Shown here piece by piece: positions 11,955 to 22,700 of a stretch of 64,000 nt of DNA. The first letter of the stretch is position 1; each line of letters begins with the position of its first letter. This DNA comes from Avena insularis (Eukaryota; Streptophyta; Magnoliopsida; Poales; Poaceae), in assembly GCA_023614405.1 (NCBI GenBank), contig CM042693.1, positions 338,007,527 to 338,071,526 on the forward strand, in the 5' to 3' direction. A program made the position numbers and the translations under genes. Under the pieces are notes generated by a model. It made no database searches. It saw only the letters and a list, made by a program, of their open reading frames with translations, and was not told the origin of the DNA.

Positions 11955-12159
11955 CAAAAATACTGCATGTCACTAACATTTACTTCCAAATCGACTGGTG
12001 GGTCCCATATACCCATGGCATCTCTTTTATTTTTACATGCCACCAGTAGGGATTTACTGGTGGCATATGGTCCTGACACGATACTAGTAAAACTGGTGGC
12101 ATGTGGTTCCTGGGCATGCCACTGGTATAGTGCCACATATGAGCAAATCTCCAGCAGTG
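11940..12159 (-). mobile_element. CACTA-like terminus with subterminal palindromes
   Basis: Read from 12159 leftwards the minus strand starts CACTGCTGGAGATTTGCTC, the form of a Triticeae CACTA terminal repeat. It is followed by several GGCATG/CACTGGT and GCCACCAGT/ACTGGTGGC words at about 11940-12125, as expected of subterminal transposase-binding repeats. The base triplet outside the end is CAT (12160-12162). A matching second terminus was not found to the left, so the element may be truncated. Confidence 0.45.
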
Positions 12160-12309
12160 CATGTTTGTCGTAGGTGGAGGAGCTGCGGGACTACATCCAG
12201 CACCACCAGGAGGAGCTGACCCCGGAGGCACGAATGGACACGGATTGGGCCAAGGACATCGAGCTCTTGGTACCACTCTTCTAGGAGGAGCGTTAATGTG
12301 GCCTAACCA
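12160..12309. other. GC-rich fragment outside the CACTA-like end
   Basis: One plus-strand frame reads EELRDYIQHHQEELTPEA, which looks like coding sequence of a transposon-associated protein, but it is too short to identify. It ends in stops near 12280. Confidence 0.25.
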
Positions 12310-13050
12310 CTAGCGATGGCCCGATCTTCATGGATCTCGAGGTAGAACTTTGGAAATAGCGTGGGAAAACGGAGAGAAGAACAAGCGAACACACACCAAG
12401 CAAATAACATGATGAACTCTATAGAAAACACAACACAATACTGGACCAATTGCTCTTGCCGGGCAGCCACCAGTCTAGTAAAATCCTCGCAAGGAAAGAT
12501 TGGGCTAAAGCGTTCCCTCCATCCCAACCGGAGAGGGATGAACACCTTGGGGAGGGCCTTGACAACTTCCACTCACGATCACACAAGAGAAGGCCTTGTG
12601 CATATCATAGGTTAGATCTATAGAGGTCTTGGATAAAAGGCTCCCTTGAAAAGGGAGACGAGACACAACTAGAAATATCAAAATTAGAGTTTCTAGTCTT
12701 ATCTATGTCTAAGTATAGAGGTGAGCCATGGCTATTTATAGTACAAAGGAAAAGGGGATAGCTAGAAAAAGAAAAGGTGGGTGAGAAAGGGTAAGATACA
12801 AGGCACATGGCCCATTCAGCACATAGGCCGCGTCAGGGGCAGTAGTACTGCTGGGTCTAGCGGTAGTACCGCTGCTACTACCATTGCGGGTATCCTTTAG
12901 GCGTCACTAAGTTGGAGGTAGTACCGCAGCTGCTATCGAGGTTGGTCGTGACCGTGGCGGTAGTATCGACAGTGGTACCTTTGCAGGTAGCGCTTGACAG
13001 GACCCGATAGGGTCCAAAGCGGTAGTGGTAGCGGTAGCTGTTACGGTAGT
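12310..13050 (-). repeat. LTR-like block rich in GCGGTAGTACCG words
   Basis: On the minus strand a TATAAATAG box (complement of 12732-12740) is preceded by a region (about 12845-13080) packed with GGTAGTACCGC variants. It is followed by a leader with no gene. The same architecture is seen in the large LTR at 52427-54773 (TACTACCGG words upstream of its TATA box). I cannot place both ends, so I call it only an LTR-like remnant. Confidence 0.4.
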
Positions 13051-13600
13051 ACCGGCTCTGGTGGAGTTAGCGCAAGAGGTAGTACCATTGATGAGGAGTG
13101 GCAGTATCTCCCATGTATGTTTCTTCCTCCTTCTCTTTCAAGCCTTCGTCTTGCCGGGCTTCAGTGCTCGGGCTTCTTCCTTTGTCCTTGTACTTGTCAA
13201 TAAGAACCTAGCATAGTCATATATGGAGTATGAAGTAGTATATCATTCAATAGTGTAGGAAGTTGTCTTACATAGACGATAAGTTTCACCTTTAAAGCTC
13301 ATGTTGACTTGGAATAAGTTGAAGTGTTTGATATGGCATCGACCGTAGGTCGACCTATATCAAGTGTGATGCGCGGTGTTGTAGGCCGTAAATAGACCAC
13401 TAGCGCCAATAGTTTAGGTTTAGTTTAAATTTTCGTTTGAACTTTGTACAAAAAGCTAAATGTTTGAATGTAATTTACCGGTTTGTTTCGGATTTGTGTC
13501 AATTTTAGATCTGGGGAGGGCTTCCCTCCCAAATGGCCGACAGTGTGAACTGGCGGGTCCAAAGGCCTTGTCCTGCACTTCTACCGGACACGGTTTGGGA
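13051..13600. other. Upstream flank of the receptor kinase gene
   Basis: This is mixed sequence between the LTR-like block and the receptor-kinase promoter. I see no gene, terminal repeat or clear transposon. Confidence 0.4.
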
Positions 13601-13601
13601 G

Positions 13602-13617
13602 GCGCGCGCGCGCGCGC
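13602..13617. repeat. (GC)n simple repeat
   Basis: Eight GC dinucleotides form an uninterrupted run about 170 bp upstream of the receptor-kinase ATG. It is self-complementary and Z-DNA-prone in principle. Confidence 0.9.
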
Positions 13618-13680
13618 TGGGAGATGAACCTGAAGCTGATGTCAGTTGACCTTGACCGAGGTACACGAGTCTTTTAGCAC

Positions 13681-13701
13681 CCGGCCGGCCGGCCGGCCGG
13701 C
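13681..13701. repeat. (CCGG)n simple repeat
   Basis: About five CCGG units lie just upstream of the probable TATA box of the receptor-kinase gene. Every unit is a methylatable CG site. Confidence 0.9.
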
Positions 13702-13788
13702 GGGCCCTCTTTATACTCTCACTTCCTGAGTCATAGTCTCGAGTTTCAACTCGCTCGTGTTTGACTTCACACAGAAACTAGAACTACG
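13702..13788 (+). promoter_or_regulatory. Core promoter and 5' leader of the receptor kinase gene
   Basis: A TTTATAC TATA-like box at 13710-13716 lies about 75 bp before the ATG at 13789. The intervening leader has no upstream ATG. The spacing suits a plant gene with a short 5' leader. Confidence 0.5.
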
Positions 13789-16700
13789 ATGGCCAGATCG
13801 TGGTATCGTCTCCATGCCATCTTCCTGCTGTCCTGCTTCTGTTCCATGTCATCCATGGACTTCCGTTTAGTAGCTGCTGCCTCGCTGTCCTTAGACGACC
13901 TCCCAGTCTCCCGCCCCAGCGCAATCATCGTCTTCCCGGCCGGGGCCGCATCGATCGGTTACAGCCCGCCAAAGGCTGAGCTGCACGGCAGCCCCAGCCG
14001 AGTGTCGTGGTGCGCGAAGCATGTGCCGCTATGGGGAAACCACACCGACGGTATGTCAAACCTCACCGCAATTTTTTCCTTTGTCCAAATTATTCCGTAC
14101 CCGAGAAGCTCGTCGTATTTCGCCTGGACGGCGCCCCAGCATGTATACGGCCAGAACCTTCTAGGCGTTCTCCCGTTCCCGTACTCTATCACGAACTGGA
14201 ATTGCGACCACTACTACTTTTCCTGCTTTAACCCGGAGTCTGACGCGTGCGGGAGCAAGCTCATGGGCAACGACTTCATCTCTTCGGTGTACACGGAGAC
14301 CACGACCTCGCACTATTGCAGGTACAACATTCAAATGCACTCTAAAGTGCCTTCAATAGTTAAATTAGTGCTATAAATGAGTTTTTGAGGTACTAAAAAA
14401 ACGCCATGGACGATCGTGTAGGGAAAAGTCATTTGAGGCAGTTTTAAAAAGTGCCTCTAAATCATAGTCATTTGAGACACTATGACTAATGCCTCTAAAT
14501 CCTGGCCATTTGAGGCACTATGACTAGTGCCTCTAAAACCTAACTATTTGAGGCACAAATTAGAATGCCTCTAAATCCTAGCCGTTTGAGGCACTATGAC
14601 TAGTGCCTCTAAAATCCAACCATTTGAGGCACTATGTTTAGTGCCTCTAAAACCCAACCATTTGAGGCACTATAACTAGTGCCTCTAAAATCCAACCATT
14701 TGAGGCATTATGACTAGTGCCTCTAAAAATCAACTTTTTAGTGAGCAGCAAAACATGTAATTGTCCATTTTATTGATACTATCATTATAATGAACTCCCT
14801 CCTTTTTGCTAGTACCGTGTTTTAGACTTAACAAATGTTGAAAAACAAAGCCCATAAATTTCTAAAATGGTTGAGAATCCTATAAGATAACTTAGACCAC
14901 ATATGTATACAGTCCCATACTGATTTGACTAGATATAGTGGTGCGCGCCTTGGCGCACGATCCCGTTAAATTCGCACTGATTTATATTTAGTATGATAGC
15001 GGAAAAAACCCGGTGGCAAAATTATAATACTTTTTTTAGACAAACACTTATATACAATCAAAGAAATAGAAAAACATGATGGAATCAAGAAAGGTATGCA
15101 TCTTACCGTTCTACTTGGAATGACGTAGACAAATAATAGAAGAAAGTAATTAACCATATTTCCTGTCTAAATTATAAAGGTTGAGCTATCTGAAAAATTA
15201 TTTGAGAAACTCTATAGTCGCAACCTAAGTTATATGTATACAAAGGTTAAATTTGTACAAAATTTACTGCAGCTAGAATTATTATCTGCAGCGAGACAAA
15301 AAATTGTGATGTTTTGAGTTAGTTTGCTGCAAATTTGTACAAAATCCATTCTATGGATTATTTGAGAAACCCTCTAAACTGCAGCGAGATAAAACTTTCA
15401 GATGACAACAGTCGACAACGCAGGGCGAACAATGCCACGCAGTATTCTAGCATTTGTGAAAATTCACAACGTTGACTTTATATTTCAGATATGGATTTTG
15501 AAAGATAAAACGATATCTAAGCGCTCTAACTTTCTTGGAAATGATCCTAGACAAAAGTCAACATCTAGACATAATTCACATAAAAATGAGTTTTAAATTT
15601 GAGACACATTATTTGATGCATGTCTCAGATCCCACACAAATGTTTCCCCACTAAAGTATTCACATCGATTTATCAAGGATAGCTTGCACAGGCAAAGTAC
15701 CATAATGAAGAGAGGCAATATATTATACATTTTGATACATGTCTCATACATATTGTGTATTATTATATCTAACAGAAAGCTCACGGTAGATGTACACAGA
15801 ACGCAGTCCTTGTCCTTTCTGACACGCACATACCATCTGATCACCTTCCTCTCCTTCCCGTGAATCTGCTACCATCTGTCCTCAATTATTACGGCCACCA
15901 GAATATATCGAGCAGGCGAGCACAATAACAATGCTCTTGCTGGCATACAACACAGGTGAGCGCACTACATTGCTCTCTTCCTGGCTTACACTGCCGATTC
16001 TTCACCTTAACTGGACTTGAGCGGTGGCGGCAGCTGAAGGCGTGGTGCGGAGGCATCCAACAGATCCCAACCGGAGGGGCGACCCACCATCACGGTATCC
16101 ATGGATCTTGGCGGTGCGCCATGGCCCGGCAGCGTTGCAGCCCCCTCCCCGAGATTGTGGTTGCCTCCCGAAGCTGGGCCATCTTCCATGCCGGCGTTTG
16201 GCGACTCGACAGTTGACCTCGGGAACAACCAGCTGCAGACGGTGGGTACTGACACACAGATTGTGCTTTTCCTTGCATCTGTTCCACAACACAGGTAAAA
16301 TTAGGAATACACAACTGGGTTTCAAAGCAAATCAAGCAGAGAAATCATGATTTTTAGCAAATGGTGCTGAAGATTATGCGCAGCTAAAGGGGTGATGTTT
16401 TTGGCCAGAAGGTGAGTGATGTTCACTATTGTTCAGTATTATTGTGCAAATTTCTGGTTGCTGTGCAGTGCATCAACTAATAGCGAGGACCATCCCAGGT
16501 CTCCGCCAGACAAGGGTGAGGCCAAGGCGGCCCAAAAGGGGTCGCGAGTTTTTCCTCGGCATGCTCCGGATAGGACGACACTGCTGCCAGGATACCGGTA
16601 TGTTAGCAGCATAACCTGCAAAAAAGTCCATCAGTGCATTAAGTCAGGCAGAACTTACTTGATTATGTATCTTGTAGGAAGAGTTTTCTCCACCTTGTCA

Positions 16701-19700
16701 TAGAAAACATGGTACAAAGGTTTGGGATTAGATATGTGATTATAAATTATATCCTTATTAATCTTAGTAACAATTCCGTATCAAAGAATTAAATCCTGAA
16801 AAAAAACAATTAGTGGCTAAAGGCTGCAACACGGTGAAATCATCCATCGGTATGAATCAAGGTAATGAAGAAGAATCAATATAAAGATAAGGAAACAAGA
16901 AATGTACATTATATTCTGTAGAGAACTTCTAGAAATATGTTTGTACATGATCACTGAATACCCGAAAATTTATTGCTTCTGCAAGTGTTTCTTCAAACTG
17001 GTGAAGACTTACTAAAATTTATAAGAATACAGTATGATGTTAGAGGTGCAATACAGTAACCATGTTAAATACAAAACTTTGCATTCCTATAACAAGAAAG
17101 AGAAGTGTGAATAATTGTTTTGTAACATCAAAGTTAGCATGCAAGCTTGACAAGTGAGATTATCCAGCTACTATAAACAATATGACACTGCAGTAATGTA
17201 GTACCAAAACAATCTGTGTATTCATAGTCTGACAAGCTTTTACTTCTTAAAATCGGAAATAGCAAGCATACACACATAAAAATTATATAATTCTACAGTA
17301 AGTTAAGCACACAGGAAAGTACATATATTATTAGAAAGGCATGGTCAAATAGCTGCTTGGTACGATAGGCAGATCAAGGCATATTAGTTATCGAGAGAAC
17401 TCTTCATGTTATGTGGCGGCAAGGGACTTATGTAATTTATAGAGAAAATAGACTTCACTTAGCAACAAATGTTACTGTATATACCTATTTATCTTGCAAA
17501 CACTGTCATTCTAAAGGATCAAGTGCTGCTATGCTGTGAATATATATACCAAATAAAATGCTCATTGTATAAGTATTTTTCTACTTAGCTTACATTAACT
17601 GCCTACGGCCATAAAACAATTAGAATATACCCAAAACCAGATCATATATCATACATTTATGACAAAATGCAATCCAAAGAACACAAAAGTCGGGAGGGCA
17701 TGCATAACTATAAATTTATACGTATCACGCTTGGTGCATGGGCACCAAGGTGCATATATATATATGAATGTTCATGGATAAGCTTAAGCTTAAAAAGTAA
17801 GATTACTTATTCATCTATCAAAGATATCAAGATAACTAAACTGGATTCCAAGCTAGAGAACTGAACTGCCTGCTGTCATGCTCATAATTATTTAATTACA
17901 TGTGATATATTTCTAAAAGCTAAAACCCGATGGTATGTTGTAGCTGCAATAAATAAAAAGAAAGAACTCCATAAATTTCTAGAAAGAGTAGTAGGCAAGA
18001 TTGAGCATACCTAATTCTTTTCTAAGAAAGAGAGCCCAAAACAAAATCAGAACTGCGAGCCTGATGACCATACTTGTAGTTTTCCTATCTTACCAAAAAG
18101 CCAAGCTGGAGATCTAATGCGAACTTATTTCAGATCACGATCCAAGGACCAACATCAAAATCATAAAGTATTTCCAATACTCTGATATTCAGAGATATTA
18201 AAATTTGAAAGGTATACCAAAATCTGTAGCAAAAGGGTCCAAGGAGCTCGAGTATCCTGGTCTAGCTAGAAAGGTAATATAAATTATAGAATAAAGTCAA
18301 ACACCTGATAATACACTACTGATTATTTCACATGCATTTGATCTTTTGATGAAAATGTCCTATCCTAGCTAAACCAATTAGCTCTTTTGATGAAAAAACC
18401 CTATTAAAAAACCAACATATGGAACAATGCTTTCTGATCGACCAACATAGCATTGATGAGAAGCTCTATATATCTTTTGCAAGGAACAAATAACATAAAT
18501 GTCCATCCAATCAAATATATTTCCAGGACTACTATTTCAAGAACTAACAAAGAGAAGCAATGTGATGTACCTCGTTATATTATCGGGACTGCATCATACG
18601 TGCTGTTGTATACTCTTAGTAGGGCTGCAAAAATGCGTAGCTTTTGAAGCCCTCTCGCTAGCTGGTCTGCACAAATGAATTTTTCCCAACATGAGGTACA
18701 GACCATGAACACTAACAAAAAAAGGAACACAAATGATTTATACTGTAGAACATGAATTGAGAAGTAGCAGCAAGGGGCACATGGAGGTCCAAGATCTGAA
18801 ATGAACAATCGATAAGAAACATCCTGAGACCAAATCAAAGAGGGAATCATCACAAAATAATACAGGAGACAAATATGAGGAGTAAAAGGGTATCGTGACA
18901 AACCATGACCTGTAGATTTTCTTGTGATGAATCTCTTTAAAGAGTTGAACCTGCAATATAATCTAAAGACCTATTTAAGAACTAATAACAAGGATGGTTT
19001 CTACACCGAACCCAATTCCTAGCACCTTTTTTCTTGTGCCCTTGGGTCACTGCTCCCCTTTATCATGTGCAACCCACTGGAGTAAATCAACATGACGCCG
19101 AAAAACTATATCCACCATAACGCTATAAGGTAATTAAGGAGGCTGCAAGTAAAAATGGAGATATCTTATCACTTCCAAGCTACAAATAGGTTTATATCAC
19201 TACATATACTTCCAGGCTGCAAATAGGTTTATTTCACTACATATACATTTTTCAATATTAATCTGAACCTTGTCATAGCAGGCAAAGAAACTGACAAATT
19301 AGGAAATAATATTTATCAACATTATAGATGAAAAAAATCACCATTTTGCTGTTTCTCCTAGATCAACATGAGGAAGAAACCCATGCTCAAACAAATGACT
19401 GCTACGCTGCTGGCTGAAATAATAGTGACCTGCTGCCGTAAATAATAGTGTATCTGCACTATTTCTTTCTTTTACGTGAAGAATATACGCGAAGAATATG
19501 CAACATTCAGTTTGTCACCGAGGATGAGGATATGTCCAAATTCTTAGATGATTTTCAAGTAAATTAGACTCATCTCCATGCCATGGCTAGTGCGGAATAT
19601 TCTCATGGGAATCTGTACAATTAGCCAGCCACAAACTGTAAGCTCCAGTGCAGCTTTTCTTGCTTACAATCTGGTGAGAGGCGAGACTGTCCCAACTGTA

Positions 19701-22700
19701 TATGCTATACATATTCAATGTGTCACCGAGAAATTTCTTTACTGAAACATCGCTGTTATAAATTAAAGCAAAACTAAACATGATCCATCTTACATATGAA
19801 TAATATGGACAAACTAAAAATAAATTCGCACATGAGGGGGAGAGAGGGAGAGAAATACCTAGGATGCATGGATGCGGAGGAGGGCATGCCTATGCAGTGC
19901 TGGAAGCCATCCTCCGCCACCAATGCACCTCTGCTTCTTCTCTTACTTTGCCGAGCATAAGGAGATCCTCCTGTGTGGTCAAGACGTGGATGAAGAGCAA
20001 ATAGGCGAGTCGGTCCCTATACTCGCTGCTGCCAGCGAAGGAGATGTGGAGCCCCAGACGGTTGTAGACGACCATGTTGAGGCGGTGTGCCGCGTCGGCT
20101 CCAGGGACTGGGCTAGCGCAACGCCGCCACCCTCTGTGCCGCCGGCCTCCCCCGTGTGCGCTCCTGCAACACCTCCTTTATCCGGCCACTGCGGTCGTCC
20201 AGGCGCGGCGTGCTGCGCCGGCCCCTCGACTGGCACGCTGTCGACACCCGTCACGCCGCCCTGCAGCCCCTCCTCTAGCCCGCCCCCGTCGCCCTCCTCC
20301 GTGCGTGCTCCTGTTGCCCGCCACCGCGGCCGTCCAAGCTCCTCCTGCTGGGCACCGAGTAGTCCACTACCGGAGGAAGAAGGAGAGGCGGTAAGGGAAG
20401 AGGAGGAGACCACTAGCGGCGGGGCAAGGAGGAGGCGAGGGGAGTGGAGGAGAGGCGAGCTGAGGAGATCGGGAAGAAACTCGCGGGAGGCTGAACGGGC
20501 GGAGGGGATTGGGTGCTTGGAGGCTAGGGTTTGCCAATTGGGAGCACGTTTTATACCGCCACAGTGAAAAAACTAACGGTACCAATTTACTATAAATAAG
20601 ATCTAAAGGCTGAGAAGCGCTAATCGTTGTGGAGGCTCCCAGGGGTCTCACCAATTGCATCTTTAAATTCTTGTAAGCACTGTGTGTGATAAAAAATAGG
20701 AAGCTCAAAAATTAATTTGGTAAATATGATATGACTGAGTGTTTCTTTTTTATAATTTGTTTTCTATTGTTGTTTCCTAGCTACTTGGGCTGGATGATGG
20801 TACTATGGTGACCCCCATCATACCGGTTAAACTACAGGCAAGTATGCATGTTTTGAATAGCCGAAGAAGAAAAACCTGTGCCAGTGATGAAAAAAATACA
20901 AATATATCTTGAACTATATGAAAACAAATGAACTTATAGCATGGAAGCGCCAATATTTTAGAGCATACAGTGAATGCTAATTTAATGTAAAAAAATCAAA
21001 ACTATGAAAGATCTAGCTTGGACTGGGTGACTGACATAACGGTCTAGCCTAAGAGGCAAGCTGTAAGGGGATAGATTTAGGGATCCCTTGCTTATGAAGA
21101 CATTGTAGAGAAGATAATTCATTGATGTCAATGGATAAACATGACGACATGATAAGATGTTCGTTAAGGAGACATGCCTCTACTGTCCTAGACCATGAAT
21201 CATCCATGAGCTGCCTGAACATGAAAAACAAAGTACAGAAACATTGCTCGACAATTAGTCATAATTGAAATTAAGTTAGCTGTAGAAAGACGACTCATCA
21301 GATCTGAAAAAAATAGATGTAGAAATTTAAAGATCCAATCATTTTAGTGGATACATAGTAGGAGTTGATAAAATCAAGTGAAACACACCTTCTTAGTAGC
21401 GGTCTATGTGTCTTGTCTGCATGTCATAACGTGCACTATATTCTGAGCCTGACCATGAACCTTCGTTGTTGCTGAACGTTGACCATATTTTGTTGCAGAA
21501 ATCAACTCTTCCTGCTATAAAACAATTATAAAAATCAACTCATATATACGCTCAAGAAATGAAACTCATGAAGGTGTAGTGAAGATCTTTCAATTATCGT
21601 GCATGTGGTACTCCTATCACGATTAGTTGAAAACGGCATGATTTATTGTTGCCGATATGATCTCGTCGAATTTCAACTGCTCCGCCTGATCACCACCAGG
21701 CCGTGCGTCACCCGGTAGTCGAGATTGACGGCCGCGACATGAGCAAGTCACGCGCCCAATAGATAGAATCCCGCTATTGCGACTTCATGGAAAAGGTTAA
21801 CGAAAGGGAATAAGAAGATGAGGTGGATGCCTATAAAAATTATTTGAAAACATATTTTTAACAGATTGTAAAGATTCGGTTTGGAATATTAGAAGCATTA
21901 TTAGATGTGCCTCAAAAACCTGTCCATTTGAGACACAAATAAAAGTGCCATAATTGATCTATCATTAGAGGAATATTTGAGTGCTTCTAAAGATATATTT
22001 TTTTAGTCAATCTTATATATGCCTCAGATGCTATATTTTTTGTGGCATTTTGTCAATAGTGATTCAAATGATCATCCATTTAAGGTATTTAAAAATGCTC
22101 CGGATGGCCAACTATTAGAGACATTATCATATACTAGTAGAAGGTACGTGCTAGCACGTCACGTTTTATGGTAAAAATGCAAATATGACTAAAAATATTA
22201 CATCAACTTAATTGTGAACACCAAAAGATCAATAACACACAACTAACATTTGTTTTACATAAGGGCATGTACAGTAGTGTCTACTCAGCTGTCTGTAACC
22301 TAGCCCACGTAAGAAATTAGATGACGTGGGGTGAGAGAAAACGAAAAACTGCCAAGTCCGTCGGTAAGAATAAAGACGGTCTAGTCCCGTAAAAATCTCT
22401 ACTTAGCGACGGACTGTTTCCCATTATACGGGGCCGTCGCTTGTCTTCTGTGAAAACCGATCGTTGGGACTCCGCAGCGTCCCACCCCAAATCATATCCA
22501 GTCTGCTCCATGCTCGATGAAGGGTTGGAAATTTGGAATCGGTGTTTGCAAGTGATACACGAGAGGAGCGGAGGCGCCGCCGGCCGGCAGTGATTGCTAG
22601 CGAGGACGCGACCTGCTCGTGGATGGACAGATGGATTATGGAGTACGTGCTCGTCCGTTGTTGCCAAGCAGATCAAGATTCAAGACCAAGACCATGTCCA

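Noticed and set aside
13789..14376. Reading the 5' exon as a complete 195-residue secreted protein
   Set aside because: The last codons lie in CACTA terminal and subterminal DNA. The TCG duplication shows that the original frame continued into 31212.
14322..14376. Treating the CACTA left terminus as a normal intron donor of an intact gene without a transposon
   Set aside because: The perfect TCG duplication, the inverted ends and the subterminal arrays require an insertion. Most L-type LecRK genes have no intron here.
14430..14735. CRISPR-like or satellite array
   Set aside because: The short units have internal dyads, are placed at a CACTA end and are mirrored by related repeats at the other end, so they are subterminal repeats.
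19872..20567. 231-codon plus-strand frame rich in Pro, Ala and Ser
   Set aside because: It is a by-product of strong GC content. The strand with TATA box and telobox is the opposite one, and no domain is visible.
22134..22180. The CTAGTAGAAGG start as a CACTA-type end
   Set aside because: It begins with CTAG after an A and has a hairpin just inside, with no inverted partner and no 3-bp duplication, so a Helitron 3' end fits better.
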